The position numbers and the translations under genes were made by a program. A stretch of DNA of 64,000 nt. It comes from JACCWM01 sp040393065. GTDB taxonomy: Bacteria; Myxococcota_A; Bradymonadia; Bradymonadales; Bradymonadaceae. Shown piece after piece: positions 23,802 through 32,245 of the stretch. Positions within the stretch are counted from its first letter, which is position 1, and each line of letters begins with the position of its first letter. The notes beneath the pieces were generated by a model. It was given only the letters and a program-made list of their open reading frames with translations, had not been told where the DNA came from and did not search any database. The stretch spans positions 1 through 64,000 of the forward strand of contig JBEBUW010000012.1 in the NCBI GenBank assembly GCA_040393065.1, in the 5' to 3' direction.

Positions 23802-25730
23802 CTACTCATCAACGGTCTTGGCGATTGGTGCTTTTTCTGGATCGCTAGTGTCAGACATTTCAACGGCCTTTGTCACAGTCGGCTGTTCTGATACTATTTT
23901 GATCAGTTCTTTTATTTGAGCTTTAAGCTGTTTGATTTCTTCTTCATGAATATCTCGCTGAGGGGTGCCATTATGCATGGTAGAAAGAACTTCTGTCTGC
24001 CAGTTTTCATTGGCCTTACTACTTATATTTTCCATATATAGTCCAAATATGGTTACAACCAGACCAACGAACGCGAAAAGTGCTGTAACCACTATAGCTG
24101 AAACAGCAATGTTAATTTGTTTATTACTAGCTACTTCTGCATCCTCTGCTTGCGTTTTAAAATCTTCAACCATCTTTTCAGTATTGAGTGCTATGCTTTG
24201 CAACTTCTTAGCAGAGTGGCGAGTGTTTGCATCAGAAATTTCTGCTTGACGCCTAGACTCCTCGACCATTTCTTTAGTACTTAATGCTACATTTTTTAAA
24301 TAATTAGCAGATTCACGTGCGTCCTGATCTGCCTTCTGAGAACGCTCATCAAATCGGTCAAGCATCTCGGCAGCAGCTTCTGCTAAGTCTTTCAGAACGT
24401 GAGCTGATTCAGCTGTCATCTTACTTGTTATCCGAGCTAAATCTAATTCTTCATTTCTGTCATGCGTAGCTTGTTCTGCTCGTTCATCAAACTGTTTAAG
24501 CACTTTGGCAACAGTATCTGCTAAATTTTGTAAAACAAGGGTTAATTCTGTTGTTCCCTTACTCGTTGTTCGAGCTAGCTCCAGCTCTTCCTGTCTCTCA
24601 CGAGTTGTCTTTTCTTGAGCACGAGCAAGGGCGTCTATCCCATTAGTAACGTTTTTACGCATCTCATCTAATGAATCTAATGAGATGTCATCGTTTTCTA
24701 AGGAATAATCTATTTTGAAAGGATCTTGCAGCATATCATATCCACTTTTAAGATTCGGGGCACGATAAGTATTTGCAAGTGTTTGAGGCAAAAATTCAGA
24801 ACTTGTCCATGTTTTCGTGATTTCTCCATAATTCTTTAGTGTTTCATTAAGGGCGGAACTGCTCGATCGTATATAATCAAGAGCACTATGGCTTAATTGA
24901 GATGAATACTTGTCCATGTCCTCGAGAAGTTTTGTGTTTACCGCACTGTTAAAGCTACTATAAGGTTTGGATACATCATTAAGTTTAGCAATATCCTTTT
25001 GATGCTTTGCAAGGTAATCTATACCAAGCTGGTTAACGGAAAACTTCTGTGCTTCCTCAAGAGCCTTAGCATTTACCGCATTATTAAACTCATGCAGGTT
25101 TTTGTATGAGCCTTCTAACAGTGCGTTTCTTGCTGCTTTGGATAAATACTTCATATTAGAAGTTATTAACGCCATAGCCTCTTTTGTCACCATTGCATTA
25201 TCCGTGGACATCTTTGCTACTATTTGATTTGTATCATTTTGAGCAGCCAGCATTGATGCCTGAATCTCCTTAATCTCCTCAGTATAAATTTCTAGTTGCT
25301 TTCTAAGTAACCGGTCTAAATAAGAAACCGCTGTTTCTTCCTCATCTCGTGGAAGCCTTGCTCTATTGTCGGCTCCTAAATGAGTATCTTCGAATTCATT
25401 TAACTGCGCATAGGCCTCTGCCAATAATTCTAAATCACCTTCAGAAAGTTGGGAAATATATTCCTGCGCCAATGGCTCTCGTTTTCCTCCAGGTTCCGAT
25501 ACTGCAGATAAACTTGCAATCCGAGGCAAAAGCTCCTTAAATCTTTCATATGAATCTTCAATGGTAAGATCATATAGAAAATCAACATCTTTTGCCCTTA
25601 GTCCATAAAGATGAATTACCCCAACTGACGTTTCGATCGCCTTCGCTGCCTTCTGAACCAGACTCACCAACATATCCTTGGTGATTGTTGGACTCCCATT
25701 TTTATTTGAAGAATCATTTTCACTACTCAT
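23802..25730 (-). CDS. Coiled-coil membrane protein beside the type I system, unknown role
   Basis: A 642-residue protein with no recognised family. Residues about 130-540 are long charged helices likely to form coiled coils. From about 370 they show a repeated pattern of about 44-50 residues: RQEELELARTTSK...LQNLADTVAKVLKQFDERA, then RNEELDLARITSK...LKDLAEAAAEMLDRFDERS, then weaker copies. One strong transmembrane helix (IAVSAIVVTALFAFVGLVVTIF) lies at about 540-565, followed by a charged 75-residue tail. This resembles chemoreceptor-like or sensor stalks, but no HAMP or signalling tip is seen. AT-rich codons mark it as acquired. It converges on hsdS. GGGGAG at 6 bases favours ATG 25730. Confidence 0.75.
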   Translation of the reverse strand: MSSENDSSNKNGSPTITKDMLVSLVQKAAKAIETSVGVIHLYGLRAKDVDFLYDLTIEDSYERFKELLPRIASLSAVSEPGGKREPLAQEYISQLSEGDLELLAEAYAQLNEFEDTHLGADNRARLPRDEEETAVSYLDRLLRKQLEIYTEEIKEIQASMLAAQNDTNQIVAKMSTDNAMVTKEAMALITSNMKYLSKAARNALLEGSYKNLHEFNNAVNAKALEEAQKFSVNQLGIDYLAKHQKDIAKLNDVSKPYSSFNSAVNTKLLEDMDKYSSQLSHSALDYIRSSSSALNETLKNYGEITKTWTSSEFLPQTLANTYRAPNLKSGYDMLQDPFKIDYSLENDDISLDSLDEMRKNVTNGIDALARAQEKTTRERQEELELARTTSKGTTELTLVLQNLADTVAKVLKQFDERAEQATHDRNEELDLARITSKMTAESAHVLKDLAEAAAEMLDRFDERSQKADQDARESANYLKNVALSTKEMVEESRRQAEISDANTRHSAKKLQSIALNTEKMVEDFKTQAEDAEVASNKQINIAVSAIVVTALFAFVGLVVTIFGLYMENISSKANENWQTEVLSTMHNGTPQRDIHEEEIKQLKAQIKELIKIVSEQPTVTKAVEMSDTSDPEKAPIAKTVDE

Positions 25731-25838
25731 CACTTACTCCCCTTACATCTTTTTACATTTCAAAGAAAAACCATTTGCCCCTAAAGGACGTTTACAACAC
25801 CAATAAAAGTGTTTGTATCGTTTTATAGACATTTCCAT

Positions 25839-26810
25839 CTATTTCATGCTTATTACCGGCTTATCGGCCGCCTTATATTTCGATAAAACTTCTGCCTTCA
25901 TCGTGTGGAATTCTTCATCAGTGATATAGCCTTTTTCATGCATATCAATCAGCTCTTTAAGCTGCATCGTGCTTTCCCCTACGTCACTGCTTTTTGCGCT
26001 CGATGCCTCAACACTATTATCCTTACCACTCAACTTTTGTGCAGAAAAAATCAAAGACCTTACAACTCCATACCATTCACGAACTAACCTCAAGGTCGGT
26101 TTCACGGCCTCACTATCTTGAGGAACTGGCTTATCCAACTCAAGAAACGTGAGTTCATACGACGAGTTCTCTGTCCCAGTCACAATCATATGAAGACTCA
26201 ACTTCTTCATAACAGAAGTGGAAGTTTGTGATGCACTCGATGCGCCAACTATTGCTCCTGCACCTCCAAACAACAATCCACCAACAACTGCACGCTCTAC
26301 TCCATCGTTTTGGGTGACCTCCATAACTGCATCGTCATTCAAAACAATTTTCACCTCAACGATTTGCTCGGAATTAATTATTACTGGAGGATAATATAGA
26401 GGTTCACTAGCAGACAATGGGTCTACACCAGCTTTACCCTGTATCAAAATCAGTTGACTTTTCTTCCTATCAAACAGCAATGCAAATGAATACCCTGATC
26501 CAATTAGCTCATCCTTTTCTTTAATTACACATTTATTTTTAACCGATACAATAACTTCTTCTAGCTGTCTTTTGCAAATCGCCATTCGATGAGCATTATT
26601 TTGCTTTGCCGGTCCATTAGCTGATTGCAACCAAAATACAACCCCACCTAGAACAACTACTAAAAGAATTGCACCTCCAACATGTCCTTCAGCATCACCA
26701 CCGTCTCCTAAGGCAATACAAGGGACAGTGATGAGCGCTGCAAGAAAAAACAACCATGCACACCCAAGACAACCTTCATTATCTTCAAGCTTTTCTTGAT
26801 ACATTACCAT
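25839..26810 (-). CDS. SHOCT-domain membrane protein
   Basis: A 323-residue protein. Two hydrophobic helices lie near the N-terminus (about residues 17-36 and 44-62). A middle part forms beta-rich strands, with a glycine-zipper stretch (GGLLFGGAGAIVGASS) near 180-195. The end (MQLKELIDMHEKGYITDEEF) matches the short C-terminal SHOCT domain, an oligomerisation module found across unrelated proteins. The middle domain resembles PH-like or lipid-facing unknowns only in outline. It is AT-rich, lies 108 bases upstream of the coiled-coil gene on the same strand, and probably shares its transcript and origin. GAGG lies four bases before ATG 26810; ATG 26804 is an alternative. Confidence 0.8.
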   Translation of the reverse strand: MVMYQEKLEDNEGCLGCAWLFFLAALITVPCIALGDGGDAEGHVGGAILLVVVLGGVVFWLQSANGPAKQNNAHRMAICKRQLEEVIVSVKNKCVIKEKDELIGSGYSFALLFDRKKSQLILIQGKAGVDPLSASEPLYYPPVIINSEQIVEVKIVLNDDAVMEVTQNDGVERAVVGGLLFGGAGAIVGASSASQTSTSVMKKLSLHMIVTGTENSSYELTFLELDKPVPQDSEAVKPTLRLVREWYGVVRSLIFSAQKLSGKDNSVEASSAKSSDVGESTMQLKELIDMHEKGYITDEEFHTMKAEVLSKYKAADKPVISMK

Positions 26811-27100
26811 CTACCTCACAAACAAATCTGGCTAAAATCAATTCTATTAGTTTATTATCCCTAGACAGGCTACTCTACACTATCACTCAGTTTCATTTAC
26901 CTGCTATCTCCCACTACACGCTGGATTTTCATTAAGTGTTGTTACCTAACGCGTAGAGCTAGCACGGATTTTTAGGATTGTCTCTTGGGAACATTTGTAA
27001 CATCCATCTGCACATCCCCGTCCACACTTCACCCCCACCCCACACAATGCTACTCTCCCCATGTGCATAGAAATGGATTGCAACGTATGGAGGTCTGGTG

Positions 27101-29566
27101 ATGAATGGTAAAAATTGGTGGCGGCTGTTGGTGGTTTTAGCGGGAATCTGGGCGGCGTTGTTTTCGCTGCCGGTGGAGGCGCAGGCGGCGGATACGTGGA
27201 CGACGGTGCATCCGGGGATGCGGCGGCTTTTGCGGACGACGTCGGAGCCGAATCGCATCCATGCGCTGGAGATCGACCTGTGTCGGGCGGGCGTGAGTGT
27301 GCGGGCGACGAAGAGCAATGAGCGGAAGCAGAGGCCGTCGGCGTTCGGGCGGGCGGTGGGGGCGCAGGCCGCGATCAACGGGGATTTCTTTAGTTATAGC
27401 GATTACAGCCCGACGGGGCTTGCGATCGGCGAGGGGGCGCACTGGGCGGGGACGTCGGATAATAACTCCAAGGCGTATATGGCGTTTGGGAAGAACCGGG
27501 TGGATTTCTCGGGGCTTCTGGAGACGCGCAATCAGGAGAAGTGGATGCGGTCGGTGGTTTCGGGGCGCTCGGTGCTGGTCGAAAACGGCGTGGCGCTCGC
27601 CCAGAACTCGGGGCCGGGGATCATGGCGCACTGCTCGGACAGGCATCCGCGTTCGATGATGGGGTTGTCGAAAGATCGGAAGACACTGTATCTGGCGGTG
27701 GTCGATGGCCGGCAGCCGGGGGTGAGCCGCGGGATGTTGTGTACGGAAATGGCGGCGCTGATGAAAGGCCTGGGGGCGTATTCGGCGGTGGAGTTGGACG
27801 GCGGTGGCTCGAGCGCGTTGTGGGTCGATGGCGTGGGCGTGTTGAACCGGCCGTCGGACGGCTCGGAGCGCGTGGTGGCCAATCATCTGGCGATCATTGC
27901 AAAAGGCAGTGCGCAGCCGGGTTCTTGCGACCGTTCGTTTGAGGAATCTTCGCTGCAAACGGCCGCGCACAATGCCAGCACGACAACCGACATCGACGGC
28001 GACGGGCTGGCGGACGCCTGCTCGCTCGGGCCGGATGGCATCGAATGTTATCTGGCGGGCTCGACGCCGCCGTTTTCCAAACGCGTCAACGGGCCGGCGC
28101 TGCCGCTTGACCGGGGTTGGAGCAATCCGGCGAACTATTCGACGATTCGGTATGGCGACATCAACGGTGACGGCAAGGCCGACATCTGCGCGCGCTACAA
28201 CACGGGGGTGCGCTGCTTTTTGTCGACGGGCTCCGGATTTTCGGCCGGCTTTGACGGGCCGACGCTCTCCAACGAAGGCGGCTGGAACGCCACGCCGGCT
28301 TATTATTCGACGCTCAAAATGGCGGACGTAAACGGTGATGGCAAAGACGACTTGTGTGCGCGGGGCTCGGCCGGTTTTTACTGTTATATGAGCCAGGGCA
28401 ATGCTTTTTCGGGCCGCACTGCCGCGCTGGCCGCGCTGAACGACGCGAACGGTTTTCATGAGGCCGAGTACTACGGCACGATTCGGATGGGTGATATCAA
28501 CGGCGACGGCAAAGCCGACGTCTGCGCGCGTACCAAAGACGGCATGCGCTGCTGGCTCTCGACCGGCAACGGCTTTGGCACGGAAGTCACCGGACCAGGC
28601 TGGAGTGATGCAGGCAACTGGGACCGGCTGCCGTACTGGTCGACGATTCGGCTGGCGGATGTGGACGGCGACGGCCGCGCGGATCTGTGCGCACGCGCAG
28701 GCGCCGGATTTCGCTGCCACCTCTCGCGCGGCACAAGCTTTGGTGGCGCTGTCTCGGCCGAAATTCTGACCGACGCCTCGGGCTGGGACGACCACGACAA
28801 CTTTTCGACCATCCAGCTTGCCGACGTAAACGGCGACGGCAAACTCGACGTCTGCGCGCGCGCCAACGCCCGCGTGACCTGCTATCCGTGGAATGGCAAC
28901 GGCTGGGGCTCGGGCATCGCGAGCCTGGCGCTCGATGACGCGGGCGACTGGAACCAGATCCATTACTATTCGACGATTCGCTACGCCGACGTAAACGGCG
29001 ACGGCAAAGCCGACCTGTGCGCGCGCGGATTTAGTCGGTTTGATTGCACGACCAACGCAACAAGCACGGCTGCCGCCAACGTCCTGGGGCCGGCATGGAG
29101 CAACGCCCGGGGTTGGACCAGCCCGGCGCAGTACGCCACGATTCAGATCGTCGATCCGCCGGCGCGGGCGAGTGAACCGGAACCCGAAGATCCGGAAGAT
29201 CCTGAAGATCCGGAAGATCCAGGACCCGAAGAGCCAGAAGATCCCACAAACCCTGAGCCGCAAGACGCCGGCGGTTACGACGACATCGATGAATTCGATG
29301 ACCTGGATGCTCATGATTCCCCGGATGCACACCTGGAGGACGCCAGCGGCGCGGACTTCGTCGACACTATGGACGAAGATTTCGACGACCCACAAAACCC
29401 GGGCCATCACCATACCACTTCCATGACCGGAAGCTGCGGCTGCGCCCACATCACGGCGCCGGCCTCACCGCCCCCCGCCGGCGTTTTGTTTGGACTCGCC
29501 GGTCTCGCGGCCGTGGTCGCCCTCCGGCGCCAAGCCTCCACACGAAGGCCGGCCCGCAAACACTGA
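27101..29566 (+). CDS. Secreted phosphodiester glycosidase with FG-GAP repeats and a MYXO-CTERM-like tail
   Basis: An 821-residue exported protein. A signal peptide (residues 1-29, ending VEAQA) is followed by a NAGPA/DUF2233 domain (about 40-270): AINGDFFS near 91-98, SPTGLAIGEG, and AVELDGGGSSALW near 230-242. Family members hydrolyse sugar phosphodiesters, for example in uncovering mannose-6-phosphate or degrading cell-wall polymers. Six or seven VCBS/FG-GAP repeats follow, each with a calcium-type loop D-(I/V)-NGDGK-x-D, in a pattern YSTIR-x-(G/A)D(I/V)NGDGKAD(I/L/V)CAR. Then come a Glu/Asp/Pro linker, CGC, a transmembrane helix and an Arg-rich end, as in MYXO-CTERM sorting tails. GGAGG supports ATG 27101. 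Base skew changes along the gene. Confidence 0.9.
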   Translation: MNGKNWWRLLVVLAGIWAALFSLPVEAQAADTWTTVHPGMRRLLRTTSEPNRIHALEIDLCRAGVSVRATKSNERKQRPSAFGRAVGAQAAINGDFFSYSDYSPTGLAIGEGAHWAGTSDNNSKAYMAFGKNRVDFSGLLETRNQEKWMRSVVSGRSVLVENGVALAQNSGPGIMAHCSDRHPRSMMGLSKDRKTLYLAVVDGRQPGVSRGMLCTEMAALMKGLGAYSAVELDGGGSSALWVDGVGVLNRPSDGSERVVANHLAIIAKGSAQPGSCDRSFEESSLQTAAHNASTTTDIDGDGLADACSLGPDGIECYLAGSTPPFSKRVNGPALPLDRGWSNPANYSTIRYGDINGDGKADICARYNTGVRCFLSTGSGFSAGFDGPTLSNEGGWNATPAYYSTLKMADVNGDGKDDLCARGSAGFYCYMSQGNAFSGRTAALAALNDANGFHEAEYYGTIRMGDINGDGKADVCARTKDGMRCWLSTGNGFGTEVTGPGWSDAGNWDRLPYWSTIRLADVDGDGRADLCARAGAGFRCHLSRGTSFGGAVSAEILTDASGWDDHDNFSTIQLADVNGDGKLDVCARANARVTCYPWNGNGWGSGIASLALDDAGDWNQIHYYSTIRYADVNGDGKADLCARGFSRFDCTTNATSTAAANVLGPAWSNARGWTSPAQYATIQIVDPPARASEPEPEDPEDPEDPEDPGPEEPEDPTNPEPQDAGGYDDIDEFDDLDAHDSPDAHLEDASGADFVDTMDEDFDDPQNPGHHHTTSMTGSCGCAHITAPASPPPAGVLFGLAGLAAVVALRRQASTRRPARKH

Positions 29567-29575
29567 GGCCCCGGC

Positions 29576-29615
29576 TACCCGCCGGCGCTTTTTGGCTTTA
29601 CGCCAAACCTTTTCA
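29576..29615 (+). terminator. Weak double hairpin after the glycosidase gene
   Basis: CCGGC pairs with GCCGG and is followed by GCTTTTTGG. A second hairpin TTTGGC/GCCAAA is followed by CCTTTT. Both stems are short, so termination is plausible but not certain. Confidence 0.4.
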
Positions 29616-29715
29616 GACGTACCGTTCCCCTTATCGTAGCTGTACATAGTAGCCGTTTTATCAAGGCCCGGGACGTATTGGGGGAACACAATACGCGATT
29701 TGAAAAGGGGAACGC

Positions 29716-30954
29716 ATGATTAAAAAAAGCTCGTGGCTCAAAATTCTTGCCGGTCTGGGGTGTGCAACGCTGTTGACGCTTGGCTGTCTTATTGGCCTGC
29801 TGGCGCTGGCATTCACCTCAACCATGCACTCCAACGATCTGGAATCCTGGGAAGCTCTGATCGGGCAAAAGGTTTCGCCGCGCAAACTGCCCGGATGCGC
29901 AACCGAGTGGCAGCTTGACCAATCACAAACCCGAATAACCTGCGATACGCTCCAGGGGCAGCTTCCTTTTGCGCCGGCCGAAAAAACCGGTGTCGCCATC
30001 ACCACCAATGCAAACAGGCAGGCTCAGCTCATCGACTTCACACTCCACGGCGTTGAGAACTACCAGCTCAAAAACGTTGACGACACAATCTATGTGGCAT
30101 CCTGGGAGCAGATGGCTATCAAACAAATCCTGGCCAAAGATTGCGCGCCTATTTCCCGACACTATGCCGACATCATCCTCCAACAGTGCACCCACGTTGC
30201 CTACGGGCTCGCCCTCCCCACGCCTTCCCGGCGCGGTCGTCTGAATCTGCCCGATGGCTTCACCGGTCACATCTGGATTGGCCGCAAAACCAGTGAATTC
30301 AAGCCGCTGCTGCATACCTGGGGGCACTACAGCAGCCAGAAACATAGCCAACTCGCTCTGATGACTGCCGAGGACTTGCTCAAAGAAAAGGATTTCCTGA
30401 ACGCCGACAAAGCCCTGATCGGCGCCGCCTACTACGCCCTGCAAACCCGCCAGCCGGATTCGCCCAACGCACCGGACGCAAAGTTCCTCCAGAAAGTCGC
30501 CAAAAACCGTCTTCAAATCCGCAGCCAGCTCGTGAATCTTCGCAAACAGAAACGGCTCGATCCACCGTTGCCCTCCCACAACAGCCTGCTGGACTTGCCT
30601 TTCTTACTGCATAAAACCCAATCCGATATCGAGCTTGTGCTGGGCAAACCCAGAGGCTGCAAAACCATGACCATGCCCTCGACCGGCAAATTTCCACGCT
30701 GCACCTACGGCGGCGACGCCTGGCAAATCGAGGTTTCCTTCATCGAGCAAAAATCCGCGCGCCTGACCTTCACCATTCTCAGCGGGCACCTCCCCTTTGC
30801 CAGGGAGTCTCTGGCCAAACTACAAATTCCAGTCGCAAAGCCTGGCAAATCCACGTCCACTACGCTGCAGTGGAACAACATCGCCGGACTCAAAGAACTT
30901 ACCCTGCAGACCCAGAAGCCCGACCGCACCGTCGTCTCGGCACGCGTCCGCTGA
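29716..30954 (+). CDS. Membrane-anchored protein of unknown role
   Basis: A 412-residue protein with one N-terminal hydrophobic segment (LKILAGLGCATLLTLGCLIGLLALAF, residues about 8-33). There is no lipobox in a convincing position, so it is more likely an inner-membrane-anchored periplasmic protein. The exported part has beta-rich ends and a helical middle (about 200-290) with TPR-like A/L spacing. A late segment (LLHKTQSDIELVLGKPRGCKT ... CTYGGDAWQIEVSF) is reminiscent of small SmpA/BamE-like folds, in which K-x-E-V-x-x-x-L-G-x-P is typical; this is inference. AGGGGAA precedes the ATG by 4 bases. No operon partner is obvious. Confidence 0.7.
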   Translation: MIKKSSWLKILAGLGCATLLTLGCLIGLLALAFTSTMHSNDLESWEALIGQKVSPRKLPGCATEWQLDQSQTRITCDTLQGQLPFAPAEKTGVAITTNANRQAQLIDFTLHGVENYQLKNVDDTIYVASWEQMAIKQILAKDCAPISRHYADIILQQCTHVAYGLALPTPSRRGRLNLPDGFTGHIWIGRKTSEFKPLLHTWGHYSSQKHSQLALMTAEDLLKEKDFLNADKALIGAAYYALQTRQPDSPNAPDAKFLQKVAKNRLQIRSQLVNLRKQKRLDPPLPSHNSLLDLPFLLHKTQSDIELVLGKPRGCKTMTMPSTGKFPRCTYGGDAWQIEVSFIEQKSARLTFTILSGHLPFARESLAKLQIPVAKPGKSTSTTLQWNNIAGLKELTLQTQKPDRTVVSARVR

Positions 30955-31328
30955 CACGAAACGCCAGCCCCCGAAAACATTCTTCTTGGGTGCCGAACCG
31001 TTCGGGGCGCAAGAATCATTTGTCGTTCACGTCCCGAACCGTTCGGGGCGCAAGAATTATTTGTCGATCACGTCCCGAACCGTTCGGGGCGCAAGAATCA
31101 TTTGTATCGGGCAAGGACACGCGAAGCGCACTCCTGGCAAACAAAACCGGAAGCCAGTCCATGCACGGAACTTGCGCCGTGTTCACATCTATTGGCAACG
31201 TTCGTTCTGTCTCCAACCCCTTGATTTAGAAAGGCAAAAGCACGGCGAGCTGGCCACAGGCTGCATTTCATGCCATGTTTTCCCACGCATTGAGTCTATC
31301 TGCTCGTAACCACATTCAGGGTGCCCTT
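30955..31328. other. Intergenic region holding a tandem repeat array
   Basis: A 374-base gap between two plus-strand genes. The first third carries the 41-bp repeat listed separately. The rest (31108-31328) has no gene, promoter or terminator that I can support beyond AGGG just before the next ATG. Confidence 0.6.
30993..31107. repeat. 41-bp tandem repeat, 2.8 copies, with palindromic core
   Basis: Units start at 30993, 31034 and 31075, an exact 41-base period, with only a few differences between copies. Each unit carries the palindrome CCGAAC-C-GTTCGG (arms of 6-7 bases) followed by GGCGCAAGAAT(C/T)ATTTGT. The period is not a multiple of 3, so it is unlikely to be coding. Phased palindromes at 41-base spacing (about four helix turns) would suit a cooperative DNA-binding protein, but a role in mRNA structure is equally possible. 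Confidence 0.88.
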
Positions 31329-32090
31329 ATGACCAAAAACAGTTCTCCTGCTCGCTTCTATCCTTTATTTCTTATCCTGGCTTGCAGCGCGCAGCTTGCG
31401 GGCTGCGCTTCGGGTCAAGCGACGACGGTGGAACATACCAGTCGCGTGCTCGAGCCGCCGATCCAGCAAACGCGTCCGGCCGCCGGCGAGTTTATTGTGA
31501 GCGGGGGGATGGTGGAGGGAGACAGGATTCGGGCGGAAATTGAGTACCAGCCTTATTGCTACACGCTGGTGCTCGACCAGATTGAGCACAATAAAATCTA
31601 TGGTCCTAGAAAAAAGCACAGCAGTGGCGCCGATACCGTTGGCAATACGATTGCCGGCATCGGCAGCGGTGTGCTGGATCAGGCTGCCGGCGAAAAATCC
31701 GATATTTTTACGCATGAGACCGGCGAAGATCGTTTCCTGGCCAGGGAGCAATCCGCCGCAGAAATTCTCTTTGGCGTGCTATTTCTGGCGAGCGGCAGTG
31801 AATTTGCATCGCAGAGCCTGAGCCGGCCGAGTTCGCTGCGCTGGGTCAACGTCACCGAGCGCCCGTACCGCTCCAAAGAAGTTTGTAGCGAGTCACAACC
31901 GGGCGGCAGAATTAGAGTTTTCCTGGATGACGCGCTTCTGGCCGAAACCGAGTCTGATGACGGGCGCATCGACCTGGATCTGCGCAAGCTGCCGGGCGCG
32001 TGTGGGCATCCGGTGCGGGTGATCTACACACCGCACAGCTCGGCGGATGAGTTGGTTCTGGTAGATGGGTATGAGGTGGGGTGTGAGTAA
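31329..32090 (+). CDS. Lipoprotein of unknown role
   Basis: A 253-residue predicted lipoprotein with signal LFLILACSAQLAGC and lipobox LAGC. The mature protein begins with a short Thr/Ser/Pro spacer, then a beta-rich domain (EFIVSGGMVEGDRIRAEIEYQPYCYTLVLDQIEHNKIYG). A hydrophobic, Gly/Ala-rich middle (VGNTIAGIGSGVLD ... AAEILFGVLFLASGSEFA) could insert in or lie on the membrane. The end carries four Cys and small beta strands. No family recognised. ATG 31329 follows AGGG by 8 bases. Its plus strand is G-rich, unlike most of the window. The 41-bp repeat array lies in its upstream region. Confidence 0.7.
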   Translation: MTKNSSPARFYPLFLILACSAQLAGCASGQATTVEHTSRVLEPPIQQTRPAAGEFIVSGGMVEGDRIRAEIEYQPYCYTLVLDQIEHNKIYGPRKKHSSGADTVGNTIAGIGSGVLDQAAGEKSDIFTHETGEDRFLAREQSAAEILFGVLFLASGSEFASQSLSRPSSLRWVNVTERPYRSKEVCSESQPGGRIRVFLDDALLAETESDDGRIDLDLRKLPGACGHPVRVIYTPHSSADELVLVDGYEVGCE

Positions 32091-32245
32091 AAGGCGAGTC
32101 TCGCGCGAAGCCGCGAGGCCGCGAAGAAATTGAAGTAGGTAAGGAAAGGGCACCGCGTAGCGAGGCGTCAGCCTCAGCGGAGCCAGTCGGTTGTTTTAGC
32201 CCTCGGCGTCAGCCGACGGGTGGGGCCGGTGCATATTGCCTGATT

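Noticed and set aside
23802..25730. Methyl-accepting chemotaxis protein
   Set aside because: No HAMP domain, no conserved signalling tip, and the transmembrane helix is near the C-terminus.
27137..29449. 770-codon minus-strand open frame opposite the glycosidase gene
   Set aside because: A shadow of the GC-rich repeat gene on the plus strand, which has clear domains.
30993..31107. CRISPR array
   Set aside because: 41-bp units are nearly identical end to end, so there are no spacers.
30870..31229. Open frame running through the 41-bp repeats
   Set aside because: The repeat period is not a multiple of 3, no ribosome site, and no domain.
32091..32245. REP-like or gene-end repeat with CCTCGGCGTCAGCCGACGGG-type stem
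   Set aside because: A stem is visible, but only one copy is present and there is no T run, so I do not list it as an element.
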